Shown here piece by piece: positions 9,347 to 17,996 of a stretch of 64,000 nt of DNA. The stretch's first letter is position 1; every line of letters begins with the position of its first letter. Position numbers and translations under genes: made by a program. This DNA comes from Bog-473 sp963704355 (GTDB taxonomy: Bacteria > Actinomycetota > Acidimicrobiia > Acidimicrobiales > RAAP-2), in contig OY969891.1 of assembly GCA_963704355.1 (NCBI GenBank), positions 2,170,001-2,234,000 on the forward strand. The letters are read 5' to 3'. A model generated the notes under the pieces. The model ran no database searches, was not told the DNA's origin, and saw nothing but the letters and a program-made list of their open reading frames with translations.

Positions 9347-9985
9347 CTAAGCCCTGTCCAGGCGGGCCGTGAGGCGCGCCTTCACGTCCGGCCACTCGGC
9401 GGTCACGATGGAGAAGCGCGCCGAGGTGCGCACCGTGTCGTCGGACCCCGGCCGGTCCGCCCGCAGGATGCCGTCGAGCCGGCCGCCGATACGCTCGATG
9501 GCCGCCCACGAGCGCTCGTTGCGGACGTCGGTCTGCAACGCCACCCGGTGCACCTGCCACACCTCGAACGCGTGCGACATCATCAGCAGCTTGGCCTCGG
9601 TGTTCAACGGGGTGCGCTGAGCCGAGCCCGCCAGCCAGGTGAAGCCGATGTCCACCACGTCGGGTACGCCATGGCGCTGGTGGGACGCTCCTGGTGGCCA
9701 TTGCCAGCAGGAGACCTCGCAGAAGCGCGTCGCGCCCACCACGTGGTCGCCGCCGGGCGTGTCCGGGCCCCGGCGCAGGGTGGCGAAGGCCACGTGCGCG
9801 CCGGACGCGACCTTGGCCAGGGCGTCTCGGACGTAGGCGGTCATGTGCTCGGCGCCGTCGGGGACGTAGGCCCACTGGTAGTGGCTGCGGTCCTCGGCTG
9901 CCGCCTCGACGAGCGCCGGGATGTGGGACTCGGAGAGCGGTTCGAGCCGTACGTGGACGCCCTCCAGGGTGAAAGGCTCAGGCAT
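9347..9985 (-). CDS. GNAT family N-acetyltransferase (RimJ/RimL-like)
   Basis: About 212 residues from ATG 9985 (MPEPFTLEGVHVRLEPL). The family pattern is typical of RimJ/RimL-type protein N-acetyltransferases: an early VRLEPL strand, AKLLMMSHAFEVWQVHRVAL in the core (the acetyl-CoA-binding region) and NERSWAAIERIGG, which follows the usual N-x-x-S alpha-helix pattern. A longer in-frame start at 10054 would extend into the upstream MFS gene and is less likely. The start overlaps the MFS stop by 8 bases, so the two are co-transcribed; joint resistance or detoxification is a plausible theme but is inferred. Confidence 0.88.
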   Translation of the reverse strand: MPEPFTLEGVHVRLEPLSESHIPALVEAAAEDRSHYQWAYVPDGAEHMTAYVRDALAKVASGAHVAFATLRRGPDTPGGDHVVGATRFCEVSCWQWPPGASHQRHGVPDVVDIGFTWLAGSAQRTPLNTEAKLLMMSHAFEVWQVHRVALQTDVRNERSWAAIERIGGRLDGILRADRPGSDDTVRTSARFSIVTAEWPDVKARLTARLDRA

Positions 9986-11585
9986 GCACGGCCGGGACGC
10001 TCGCGTCAGCGGGCTCGGCGCCGCTCGGCTGGCCGTCTTTCGACGGCGCGCCACCGCCCGGGATGACGAAGTCGCGCTGGCGCACCAGGGTCAGCGCGCT
10101 CACCGCGCCGATGAAGGCCACGATGGCCGCGATCACCATGAGGTGGTTCAGCGTCGTGGAGAACCCCTGGTGGTATGCGGTGAGCAAGGCCTGGCGCGGT
10201 CCGGCGAGGGGGATCTGCTGGGCGACCTCGTGCACCTCGCCGGCCGACAGCGCGCCGGAGAGCTGCGATCCGCCGCGGTGCAGCACGTCGAGCCCGTATG
10301 CCGTCTTGGCGAGTGCAGCGTTGGTGTGGGTGAGGATCTGGGTCTGGAAGATCGCGCCGAGGACGGCTATGCCCGTCGCGATGCCGACCTGGCGGAACGT
10401 GTTGTTGGCACCTGACGCCATGCCGCTGTGCTGTGGCTGGACGACCGAGATGGCGCCCGAGGCGAGCACCGGGTTGACGGTGCCGATCCCGATGCCGCAA
10501 AGGATGAACCCCGGCAGCAGCACCGTCCAGGCGGACTGCGGAGTGGTGGTCGCCATGGCCAACAGGCCACCCGCGATCAGCAGCATGCCGACCGACAGCA
10601 GGTAGCGCGAGTGGATGCGTACGGTCAGGCGCCCGGCAAACGGGGCGACCGCGAAGGCAAGCAGGGTGAGGGGCAGGAAACGGATACCGGCGGGGAGCGG
10701 GTTGTAGCCGAGGTCGTCCTGGATGTAGAGCGTGAGGTACAAGAACATCGCGAAGATGGACGCGGCGATGGTGAACGCCACGATCGAGACGCCGACGAAG
10801 GCCGGGATCTTGAACAGGCCGAGGTCCAGCATCGGGTCGGGGGTCCTCGTCTCGTTGATGAAGAACGCGGCCATGAGGACGGCCGAGCCCACCAGGAGGG
10901 CGACGATGGTCACGCTGCTCCACCCGAGGTCGTTGCCCCGCACGAGCGCGAACACGAGGGCGAACAGGCTCCCCGAGAACGTGACGAAGCCGATCCAGTC
11001 CACGCGGCGGACCCGCTCGTCCTTGGAACGGGCGATCTGGGTGAACGTGATGACGATGGCGACGATCCCGATGGGCACGTTTACGAAGAAGATCCAGCGC
11101 CAGCCCCAGGCACTGGTGATGGCGCCACCGATCAACGGGCCGATGGCGACAGCGCCACCGATGACCGCGCCGTAGATCCCGAAGGCCGTGCCGCGATCCT
11201 TCCCGACGAACGCGCTGGCGATGAGCGCCAGCGAGGTGGCGAACATAATGGCGCCGCCGACGCCCTGGAAGGCGCGGCACAGGTTGAGCATCAACGGCGA
11301 CGTCGAGAGGCCGCACAACAGCGAGGCGAGCGAGAAGACGGCGAGGCCGGCCGCGAAGACTTCGCGCCGGCCGTAGATGTCGCCGACGACGCCGGCCGTG
11401 AGCAAGAAGGCGGCGAGCGTCAGCGAGTAGGCGTCGACCACCCACTGCAGGTCCGAGAAGCTCGAGTGCAGCTCGCGCTGGATGTCCGGCAGTGCGACGT
11501 TCACGACCGTGATGTCGAGCAGCAGCATGAACGTCGCCGTGCAGACTGCGATCAGCGTCCACCATTTGCGATCGAGAGCAGGCAT
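9978..11585 (-). CDS. MFS transporter, DHA2 (EmrB/QacA) drug-efflux family
   Basis: 535 residues from ATG 11585 (MPALDRKWWTLIAV). About fourteen hydrophobic helices are visible, as in the 14-TM DHA2 family. Recognisable motifs are LDITVVNVALPDIQ in TM1, GDIYGRREVF (motif A) and motif C around IGPLIGGAIT. It is a proton-driven exporter in the cytoplasmic membrane; the substrate is unknown. A TACACT hexamer lies 6 bases upstream of the ATG, suggesting a leaderless mRNA. The gene is divergent from the ABC-F protein and followed by the GNAT gene, an arrangement that suggests a drug-response cluster. Confidence 0.93.
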   Translation of the reverse strand: MPALDRKWWTLIAVCTATFMLLLDITVVNVALPDIQRELHSSFSDLQWVVDAYSLTLAAFLLTAGVVGDIYGRREVFAAGLAVFSLASLLCGLSTSPLMLNLCRAFQGVGGAIMFATSLALIASAFVGKDRGTAFGIYGAVIGGAVAIGPLIGGAITSAWGWRWIFFVNVPIGIVAIVITFTQIARSKDERVRRVDWIGFVTFSGSLFALVFALVRGNDLGWSSVTIVALLVGSAVLMAAFFINETRTPDPMLDLGLFKIPAFVGVSIVAFTIAASIFAMFLYLTLYIQDDLGYNPLPAGIRFLPLTLLAFAVAPFAGRLTVRIHSRYLLSVGMLLIAGGLLAMATTTPQSAWTVLLPGFILCGIGIGTVNPVLASGAISVVQPQHSGMASGANNTFRQVGIATGIAVLGAIFQTQILTHTNAALAKTAYGLDVLHRGGSQLSGALSAGEVHEVAQQIPLAGPRQALLTAYHQGFSTTLNHLMVIAAIVAFIGAVSALTLVRQRDFVIPGGGAPSKDGQPSGAEPADASVPAVHA

Positions 11586-11629
11586 TCCGGGAGTGTACCG
11601 AGACCCTGCTCTCGCTCGTACAATGTGTT
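11586..11629. promoter_or_regulatory. Divergent, probably leaderless promoters of the MFS and ABC-F genes
   Basis: Only 44 bases separate the two start codons. On the minus strand TACACT (11597-11592) is 6 bases before ATG 11585. On the plus strand TACAAT (11619-11624) is 5 bases before GTG 11630. Both spacings place transcription starts at or next to the start codon. No Shine-Dalgarno sequence is visible for either gene. No convincing -35 hexamers are seen. Confidence 0.55.
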
Positions 11630-13228
11630 GTGATCGTCGGATCAGCACTCACCATCGAGATCGGCGACCGCACCCTCCTCTCTGAGGCGTCGTTCGTGGT
11701 CGGGGCGGGTGAGAAGGTCGGACTGGTCGGCCGGAACGGCACCGGGAAGTCGTCGTTCATCTCCGTGCTGGTGGGCGAGCCGGGACCCCAGCTGCGCCAC
11801 CGGGGCAACGTCCGGATCCTCGGCTCGTTCGGCTATCTGCCCCAGGCTCCCGTCCCGGGTGGGCTCGGCCTGGAGCCGACGGGGTTCTCGCACGTCCTCT
11901 CGTCCCGTGGCCTCGACGTGCTCGACGACGCGCTGGGCGCAGCGCGCAAGGCCATGGCCGAGGACTCGTCGGAGGAGAACATCGAGCTGTTCACCGATCT
12001 GCAGGAACAGTTCCAGTCCGGAGGTGGCTACGAGGCCGAGTCCGTGATGGCGCGACTGGCCGACGGGCTCGGGTTGCGCCAGGAGTTACTTCTCGAGGAC
12101 ATCGACCAGCTGTCGGGCGGGCAACGTCGTCGCGTCGACCTTGTGCGCGTGCTCTTCCAGCAGCCCGAGCTGATGATCCTCGACGAGCCGACGAACCACC
12201 TCGACCGCTCGGCCAAGCGATGGCTGCTCGACGAGCTGGCGCGCTTCGGTGGCGCGCTGCTCGTGGTGAGCCACGACCTCAAGTTGCTCGACCACTCCAT
12301 CACGAAGGTGCTCCACATCTCGAACGAACGGATGACCGAGTGGAAGGGCAACTACTCGAAGTTCCAGTCCCAACACGAGGCGACCCAGGTCCAGCGGGAG
12401 CGGGCATCGGAGCTCGAGCAGCGAGAGATCAAGAGGCTCTCCCAGTTGGCCGACTCCATGCGGGCGAGCACCGAGACGCGGGCGCGCAAGGCCAAGGCGC
12501 TCGACAAGCGTGTCGAGCGGATCGAGTCCTCACGCACCCAGGTCGACAAGCGCGAGCGCGCCAGCAAGTTCAGGCTGCCGACGCCGCCCCGGTCGGGCGC
12601 GGTCCCGCTCGAGGTGCTGAAGCTGGGAATCCGCTACGGCAGCAACCAGGTGCTGTCGGACGTGAATCTCCATGCGGGCCGAGGCGACCACATCGTGATC
12701 ATCGGGCGCAACGGAGCCGGCAAGTCGTCGCTGCTGCGCTGTCTCGCCGGCGTGCAAGAGCCGTCCAACGGCGTCGTCGAGTTGGGCGTCAACGTGGAAG
12801 TGGGATATTTCGCGCAGGAGCACGAGCAGATCGACCCGAGCCGGAGCGCGCTGGCCAACGTGAGCGACGTGGTGCTCAAGGCCGAGAGGGACCGGCGGGC
12901 GCTGCTGGGGTCGTTCGGGTTGCCGTCGAAGGCGGCCGACCAGATGCCGCCGACGCTCTCGGGCGGCGAGCGGGCCAAGCTCGGGTTGGCCATGCTCTCG
13001 GCGGGAGAGGCCAACCTGCTGTTGCTCGACGAGCCCACGAACAACCTCGACCCGTCTTCGATCGCCGCGGTGGGCACCATGCTCGGGAACTGGCCCGGCA
13101 CCATCATCGCCGTCAGTCACGAGCGCGGCTTCGTCGAGGCGCTCCGCCCGACCTACGCGCTGCGCCTCCCCGAGGAGCGCTTCACCCACTGGCGGGAGGA
13201 GTACCTCGACGACGTGGAGATGCGGTAG
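11630..13228 (+). CDS. ABC-F family ATP-binding cassette protein
   Basis: 532 residues with two nucleotide-binding domains and no membrane segments, as in ABC-F proteins, which act on the ribosome (translation factors or antibiotic-protection proteins). NBD1 has Walker A GRNGTGKSS (34-42), signature LSGGQ (about 161) and Walker B LMILDEPTNHLD. A charged interdomain linker (about 245-315) is rich in Arg/Lys/Glu. NBD2 has GRNGAGKSS (about 359), LSGGE (about 443) and LLLLDEPTNNLD. It begins with GTG 11630, probably leaderless, and is divergent from an MFS exporter. Whether it is protective (ARE type) or housekeeping cannot be decided from sequence alone. Confidence 0.93.
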   Translation: MIVGSALTIEIGDRTLLSEASFVVGAGEKVGLVGRNGTGKSSFISVLVGEPGPQLRHRGNVRILGSFGYLPQAPVPGGLGLEPTGFSHVLSSRGLDVLDDALGAARKAMAEDSSEENIELFTDLQEQFQSGGGYEAESVMARLADGLGLRQELLLEDIDQLSGGQRRRVDLVRVLFQQPELMILDEPTNHLDRSAKRWLLDELARFGGALLVVSHDLKLLDHSITKVLHISNERMTEWKGNYSKFQSQHEATQVQRERASELEQREIKRLSQLADSMRASTETRARKAKALDKRVERIESSRTQVDKRERASKFRLPTPPRSGAVPLEVLKLGIRYGSNQVLSDVNLHAGRGDHIVIIGRNGAGKSSLLRCLAGVQEPSNGVVELGVNVEVGYFAQEHEQIDPSRSALANVSDVVLKAERDRRALLGSFGLPSKAADQMPPTLSGGERAKLGLAMLSAGEANLLLLDEPTNNLDPSSIAAVGTMLGNWPGTIIAVSHERGFVEALRPTYALRLPEERFTHWREEYLDDVEMR

Positions 13229-13288
13229 GCCGAGGCCGCCGCGTCCTGCCGGGCAGCCCCTTGCCGGCGGGCCCCTGGCCGCAGAACG

Positions 13289-14929
13289 CTAGGAAATCCA
13301 GATCTGGGCCGGCCAGAGCACGCCCTCGTCGTAGGCGACGGCCTTGGAGCCCTGCAGCGTGGTCGGGTTGGCGAAGTTCTGCACCTTGGGGTTGGCCATG
13401 ACGGCCCACGTGTCGCGGGCGAGCCAGAGGTAGGGGATGTCCTGGGCCAGGTACTCGTTGATCTGCTGGTAGGCCTTGATCCGGTCTGCCTTGTCGTTCG
13501 TTTCCCTCCCCGCGGTCAGGGCTGTCTGAATCCTGGGGTCGTTGTTGCGGGCCATGTTCAAGGGCAGCGGCGGGCCGACGGTCGTCGTGCTCCACCACAC
13601 GTAGTTGAGGTCGGGGTCCACTGCGCCGAACTGGCGCCACAACGTGGCCTCGTAGGTGCCGGCCAGCGCGTCGTTGATGATCGTCGCCTGGGCCAGGATG
13701 GCGATGTTGACCTTCATGCCCGCCGTCTGCCAGGCCTGCTGCAGGAACTGGGCGGCCGCCAGGGTCTCCGGATCGCTCGTCGAATTGAGGCTGAAGCTGG
13801 GCTGGCTGCCCGTTTGTTGCTGCACCTGCTTGACCAGCTTGGCGGCTTGCGTCGGGTTGTACTTCGGGTAGGCGGTCTTGGTGTAGAACTCGCTCCCGGG
13901 CAGGAAGAGGCCGTTCATGGGCGCGTCGATGCCCTTGTCGATGACCTTGGAGTACTGGCCCTGGTTGATGGACATCGCCATTGCCTGGCGCAGCGTCTTG
14001 TTGTTGAACGGGGCCTTGGAGGTGTTCAACATGATGCACTGCACCGTGGGCTGTCCCACGATCTGCCCGCTGTTGTCGTAGTAGGAGTACTTCTTGTTGC
14101 CCCGGAACTGCAGGAGGTTGTTGGGGGAGTTGGAGTGCATGATGTCGATCTCGCCGGTCTCGAGCGCGTCGGCGCGCGACTGGTCGTTGATGATCGGCTT
14201 GTAGGTGATGGAGCTCAGGTAGGGGTACCCCTTGCGCCAGTAGTGCGGATTACGGGTGGCCGTCATGTGGCTGTTGGGTTGCCAGTCCTGGAAGACGAAG
14301 GGACCAGTGCCGATCGGGTTCGACGTGCCGCCGTCGGTGCTGTTGAGCATGGACGGCGCCGCGATGTAGCCGGTCTGGGCCTGGGCCAGGTAGTAGGGGA
14401 ACGGGGCCCACGGCGCCTTGAGGTTGATGGTGACGGACAGCGGTCCCGTCACCGTTGCGCTGCTGAAGTCGGCGAAGGCGGGCCCGGTCAACACGCCGGA
14501 CGCCGTGGCCTCGATGTTCTGGTGCAGCGCGGCGGCGTTGAGCGGCGTGCCGTCGTGGAACAGGATGTTCGGGCGCAGGGTGATGGTGAAGGCCGTGAAG
14601 TCCTCGTTCGACGTGATCGACTCGGCCAGGTACGGCTCCACGCCGCCGGCGGCGTTCACGATGGCGAGGGGGTCGAAGACCGTGCGGCCGTAGAGGAAGC
14701 CGCCCTCGTCCCAGCGGGCAGTGGAGGGATTGAAGCCGCTCTCCTCGGTGTCGATGCCGAAGGTGAGCGACCCTCCCTTGACGGGCCTGGCCGTGGAGAT
14801 CCCGTTTCGACCGGGCCCGTTCGTCCTCGCGGCACCGGCCTCGCCTCCGATTGCGCCGGCGAGAGCCGCGCCCGCTCCGAGTGCCACTCCCCCCGCCAGG
14901 AACGACCGCCTGTCAAAAGACTGCGCCAC
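13289..14929 (-). CDS. ABC transporter substrate-binding protein (SBP family 5, peptide/nickel type), Tat-exported
   Basis: 546 residues from GTG 14929, preceded by a G-run (GGGGGG) at Shine-Dalgarno distance. The N-terminus carries a twin-arginine signal (DRRSFLAGG, arginines 7-8) followed by an Ala/Gly-rich hydrophobic stretch, so export by the Tat system is likely. The mature part follows the DppA/OppA-type extracellular fold: GGSLTFGIDTEESGFNPSTA near the start, then EPYLAESI, FTITLRPNILFHDGTPLNA and IGTGPFVFQDW. No permease or ATPase genes lie nearby, so it is an orphan binding protein. The reading frame stays open upstream, but that part overlaps the peroxiredoxin gene antisense and is not real. 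Confidence 0.92.
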   Translation of the reverse strand: MAQSFDRRSFLAGGVALGAGAALAGAIGGEAGAARTNGPGRNGISTARPVKGGSLTFGIDTEESGFNPSTARWDEGGFLYGRTVFDPLAIVNAAGGVEPYLAESITSNEDFTAFTITLRPNILFHDGTPLNAAALHQNIEATASGVLTGPAFADFSSATVTGPLSVTINLKAPWAPFPYYLAQAQTGYIAAPSMLNSTDGGTSNPIGTGPFVFQDWQPNSHMTATRNPHYWRKGYPYLSSITYKPIINDQSRADALETGEIDIMHSNSPNNLLQFRGNKKYSYYDNSGQIVGQPTVQCIMLNTSKAPFNNKTLRQAMAMSINQGQYSKVIDKGIDAPMNGLFLPGSEFYTKTAYPKYNPTQAAKLVKQVQQQTGSQPSFSLNSTSDPETLAAAQFLQQAWQTAGMKVNIAILAQATIINDALAGTYEATLWRQFGAVDPDLNYVWWSTTTVGPPLPLNMARNNDPRIQTALTAGRETNDKADRIKAYQQINEYLAQDIPYLWLARDTWAVMANPKVQNFANPTTLQGSKAVAYDEGVLWPAQIWIS

Positions 14930-15073
14930 TGCAACCCCCCAAAGGTCTCGATCCTCACCCACGACGACGCTTTGGCCGGGGTTCGTGGGCAGGTTACAAC
15001 TCCGTGATCGATTGAGGGGGGCGCGGGGGGTCTGTGGCAACCTGGGCGCCCCGACCACACGAGGAGACTTCGA

Positions 15074-15556
15074 ATGACGATCGCAGTCGGCGACCGCATC
15101 CCCGACGTGAAGGTATTCACCTTTGGCGAGAAGGGCCCCGTGGCGACGACATCGGCCGAAGTGCTGGGCCAGGGCAAAGTGGTGCTCTTCGGGGTGCCGG
15201 GTGCCTTCACCCCCACGTGCTCGGACCACCACCTGCCCGGGTTCGTGCTGCGCGCCCAGGAGCTGCGGGACAAGGGCGCCGATCGGGTCGTATGCGTCTC
15301 GGTGAACGACCCGTTCGTCATGGGCGCCTGGGGGGAGGACCAGAAGGTCGGGAGCTCGGTGGTGATGCTGGCCGACGGCAACGGTGAGCTCACCGAGGCG
15401 ATGGGTCTCACCATGGACGGCACCGGGTTCGGACTCGGCACACGATCGCAGCGGTTTGCCGCCATCCTCGACGACGGTGTCGTCGCGTGGCTGGCCGTGG
15501 AGCCGGGACCTGGGCTGAACGTCAGCTCGGCTGAAGAGGTCATCGCGGCGCTCTGA
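15074..15556 (+). CDS. Peroxiredoxin (Prx5-type)
   Basis: 160 residues. The peroxidatic cysteine is C49 in the signature PGAFTPTCSDHH, which places it in the Prx5/hybrid peroxiredoxin group that reduces H2O2 and organic peroxides with thioredoxin or glutaredoxin. VCVSVNDPFVMGAWG is also typical. A GAGGAG ribosome-binding site precedes ATG 15074 by 8 bases. It is divergent from the Tat-exported binding protein and appears monocistronic. Confidence 0.95.
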   Translation: MTIAVGDRIPDVKVFTFGEKGPVATTSAEVLGQGKVVLFGVPGAFTPTCSDHHLPGFVLRAQELRDKGADRVVCVSVNDPFVMGAWGEDQKVGSSVVMLADGNGELTEAMGLTMDGTGFGLGTRSQRFAAILDDGVVAWLAVEPGPGLNVSSAEEVIAAL

Positions 15557-15565
15557 CCGCAAGGC

Positions 15566-15599
15566 TTCCCCGCCCACGCGGGGCGTCGGGTCCGGGGAA
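15566..15599 (+). terminator. GC-rich hairpin downstream of the peroxiredoxin gene
   Basis: CCCCGC (15568-15573) pairs with GCGGGG (15578-15583) around a CCAC loop. An alternative larger stem pairs TTCCCCG (15566-15572) with CGGGGAA (15593-15599). It begins 10 bases after the peroxiredoxin stop. There is no U-tract, so termination is likely but not certain. Confidence 0.4.
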
Positions 15600-15751
15600 A
15601 CGAGGGCCGCGGGCCGCGGGCCGCACCCTCATTAGGTCTTTCGTCCTATTTGCGCGTTGCCTAGTCCAAATGGCCCTGGCTGCCCTTTGTTGCGCGGTCG
15701 TACCATGCCCATGCACGAAATCGGCTGGGAACCGTGCGAGGGGGAAGCAAA

Positions 15752-16666
15752 ATGGAGAGGACCGCTGCGCGCGTTCGCGGGAGGATCGGCGCGATCCTGG
15801 CAGGCGGCGTCGCCCTGCTCATCACTGCTCTTATCGTCGGCGCGCCCGTTGGCTCAACGTCGGCCGCCATCGAACGGCCTTGGGTCTCCCAGCCCCCTCC
15901 GCCGCCCAATTGCCAGGGCGCCACCCCGCTCGGGCTCGCCGGGAATTGGACGTGTACGTTCGACGACGAATTCAGCGAGAGCTCGCTCGACACCAACCTG
16001 TGGGTCCCGCAGCTCACGGCGACGAGCGGGTACATCGCCGGCCCGGACTGCTACGTCGACACGCCCCAGACCATCTCGCTGTCGGGTGGCTACCTGAACC
16101 TGTCGGTCGCGCGGGTGCCGAAATTCAAGTGCGTCGGCGCTTACTCCTCGAGCTACGTCGCGGGAATGGTGAGCACGAGCGGCAAGTTCACCCAGACCTA
16201 TGGTGCCTTCGAGGTCAACGCGAAGCTTCCGACCGCCACCATCGGTGGACTGCAGGAGACGTTCTGGCTCTACCCGCAGACGCTCACCTATGGCGCGTGG
16301 CCGGATTCGGGCGAAATCGACTTCGCCGAGTTCTACAGTGACTTCTCGACGCTGGACATCCCGTACATCCACTACTCACAGTCGTCGAGCGACCCGGACG
16401 CCACCACCGACAAGTGCACGATCACGCCGAACCAGTTCAACACCTATGGAGTCGACTGGACGCCGACATCACTCACGATCCTCTACAACGGGCAGGTGTG
16501 TCTGGTCGACCACCCGACGACGGGGAGCGAGCCGTTCAACGAGCCGTTCTTCTTGGTTCTCACCCAGGCGCTCGGACTGACGGGGCCCAACGCGGTGACG
16601 GCCAAGACCCCGCTGCCCGCCACCACTTCGATCGACTGGGTGCGGGCCTGGTCGCCGGCCGCGTAG
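15752..16666 (+). CDS. Secreted glycoside hydrolase family 16 protein (copy 1)
   Basis: 304 residues from ATG 15752; GAGGGGG lies about 7 bases upstream, which is why this ATG is preferred over GTG 15734. It has an N-terminal signal peptide (helix about 10-35, ending near TSAA), then a Pro-rich stretch (QPPPPPN). The GH16 jelly-roll follows, with the active-site signature GEIDFAEF near residue 189, where the two glutamates are expected nucleophile and acid/base. These enzymes hydrolyse or transglycosylate beta-1,3/1,4-glucans and related galactans outside the cell. Strongly similar to the second copy at 17997 (QLTATSGYI, WLYPQTLTYG and NEPFF shared); the pair flanks an ArsR-SRPBCC gene. Confidence 0.9.
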   Translation: MERTAARVRGRIGAILAGGVALLITALIVGAPVGSTSAAIERPWVSQPPPPPNCQGATPLGLAGNWTCTFDDEFSESSLDTNLWVPQLTATSGYIAGPDCYVDTPQTISLSGGYLNLSVARVPKFKCVGAYSSSYVAGMVSTSGKFTQTYGAFEVNAKLPTATIGGLQETFWLYPQTLTYGAWPDSGEIDFAEFYSDFSTLDIPYIHYSQSSSDPDATTDKCTITPNQFNTYGVDWTPTSLTILYNGQVCLVDHPTTGSEPFNEPFFLVLTQALGLTGPNAVTAKTPLPATTSIDWVRAWSPAA

Positions 16667-16818
16667 GCCACGACCCCCCGGCTGAGCCCAGCCGGCGACA
16701 ACTCGGGAGCGCCTCAACGGGCCGGCGCTGTCTCCATAACTAAACGGCCTTGTGCATAGTTTTCGGAGACATCGCCGACGCTCCCGAGTCTTCGCCTCGA
16801 GCCCGAAATCTGGGCCGT

Positions 16819-16840
16819 CGAGCCCGAGCCCGAGCCCGAG
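16819..16840. repeat. Short GAGCCC tandem repeat
   Basis: Three to four contiguous GAGCCC units in the spacer between the first GH16 gene and the ArsR-type gene. Intergenic; no coding or structural role is evident. Confidence 0.6.
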
Positions 16841-16878
16841 TCCGTGAGTCCGCACTTCCGCCCGGGCCGGGCGACCGC

Positions 16879-16929
16879 TTGACATGCAACCGTTTGGCTG
16901 CTTAAGTGGAAGCGCAACCACAAGGTTGC
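16879..16929 (+). promoter_or_regulatory. Promoter and putative operator of the ArsR-SRPBCC gene
   Basis: TTGACA (16879-16884) is separated by 17 bases from TTAAGT (16902-16907), a good sigma-70-like pair. Just downstream a perfect inverted repeat GCAACC-ACAA-GGTTGC occupies 16914-16929, and a matching half-site GCAACC sits in the promoter spacer at 16886-16891. This geometry is what autorepression by a dimeric ArsR protein would produce. Confidence 0.55.
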
Positions 16930-16987
16930 ATTTTCAAACCGAACAAACCGAACAACCAAACCAACACAACCAAGCGGACGACAACCG

Positions 16988-17815
16988 ATGCGAGATATGG
17001 ATGCGGTCTTCAAGGCGCTCAGCGACCCGGCCCGGCGCCGGCTCCTCGATCGCCTCAACGAGCGCAATGGGCTGACCCTGACCGAGCTCTGCGAGGACAT
17101 GGGGATGACTCGGCAGTCGGTCTCCAAGCACCTCACGGTGCTCGAGGAGGCCGACGTGGTCACCACCCTCCGGCGGGGGAGGGAGAAGTTGCACTACCTC
17201 AATGCCGCCCCCATCACCGACATCGCCGACCGCTGGATCCACCACTACGACCGGACACGGGCCGAGGCCCTGTCCGATCTCAAGACGGCACTGGAGGCCA
17301 ACCCAATGGACAACGAGACGACCTTCGTCTACACGACCTACATCCACGCGACGCCCGAGAAGGTGTGGCGCGGCCTGACCGACCCCGCCTTCACCAAGCA
17401 GTACTGGAGGCACCCGACCGCGGGCGGCGTCCAGATGCACTCCGACTGGAAGAAGGGCTCGTCCTACGACCTCACCTACGACGAGTCCGGGCTGGTCGTG
17501 AGCGACCCCGAGCAGGTGATCCTCGAGTCGGACCCTTTCCGCCGCCTGGCCTACGCCTGGCACACCTACACGCCGGAGTGGGCCGCCGCCCACGGTTTCG
17601 ACGAGGCCGACCGGGCCGCCTGGGCCGCCGAGCCCCGCTCCAAGGTGGCGTTCGACATCGAGGAGTCGTCCGACGGGGTCGTCAAGCTGACCGTCGTGCA
17701 CGACGGCTTTAGGGCCGGCAGCCCGCAGCGCCAGGGGGTCTCGAATGGCTGGCCCGCTGTGGTGGCCAGCCTCAAGACGCTGTTGGAGACCGGGTTGGCC
17801 TTGCCCTCGGCCTGA
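16988..17815 (+). CDS. ArsR-family HTH regulator fused to SRPBCC (AHSA1-like) domain
   Basis: 275 residues. The N-terminal ~100 are an ArsR winged helix (DAVFKALSDPARRRLLDRL; recognition helix TRQSVSKHLTVLEEADVV at about 41-58). The C-terminal part starting FVYTTYIHATPEKVWRGLTD is an SRPBCC/AHSA1-like ligand-binding domain. The usual arrangement in actinobacteria is two adjacent genes, or this fusion. There are no ArsR metal-binding cysteine pairs (only one cysteine, in ELCEDM), so it probably senses a hydrophobic small molecule through the SRPBCC cavity rather than metal. It sits between two GH16 genes, which might be its targets. Start ATG 16988; weak RBS. Confidence 0.9.
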   Translation: MRDMDAVFKALSDPARRRLLDRLNERNGLTLTELCEDMGMTRQSVSKHLTVLEEADVVTTLRRGREKLHYLNAAPITDIADRWIHHYDRTRAEALSDLKTALEANPMDNETTFVYTTYIHATPEKVWRGLTDPAFTKQYWRHPTAGGVQMHSDWKKGSSYDLTYDESGLVVSDPEQVILESDPFRRLAYAWHTYTPEWAAAHGFDEADRAAWAAEPRSKVAFDIEESSDGVVKLTVVHDGFRAGSPQRQGVSNGWPAVVASLKTLLETGLALPSA

Positions 17816-17853
17816 CGGGCCGGCCACCCCCTCGGCCTGACGGGCGGGCCACG
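17804..17853. repeat. 25-bp tandem duplication across the ArsR-SRPBCC stop codon
   Basis: Two adjacent copies of a 25-base unit beginning CCCTCGGCCTGACGGGC (17804-17828 and 17829-17853), matching at 23 of 25 positions. The first copy includes the last codons and TGA stop of the regulator gene, so the second copy duplicates the gene end. Confidence 0.75.
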
Positions 17854-17996
17854 CCCTTCAGGCCTTTATAAGCGACCTGGTTTACACTGTCCGTATTCCG
17901 TCGGTGGCCTCAGCGCTGGGGTCGCCGACGGGTGTACGGAGGTTCCGGATCCCGTGGCGGGCTCCGCTGTATCGAGGCAGATGAGGGGAGTACGGA

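Larger units (their letters stand above)
16667..16987. other. Intergenic region with short tandem repeat and regulator promoter
   Basis: About 320 bases without a gene. It holds a GAGCCC tandem repeat (16819-16840), a TTGACA-type promoter with an inverted repeat (16879-16929), and a leader rich in AACCGAACA-like repeats (about 16938-16985) that is unusually AC-rich compared with the surrounding sequence. Confidence 0.6.

Noticed and set aside
10428..11633. Plus-strand frame of 401 codons opposite the MFS gene
   Set aside because: Composition (E/D/H/G-rich) and lack of motifs mark it as the complement of a membrane protein gene.
16819..16840. GAGCCC repeats as possible CRISPR or iteron
   Set aside because: Units are contiguous with no spacers and too few for either.
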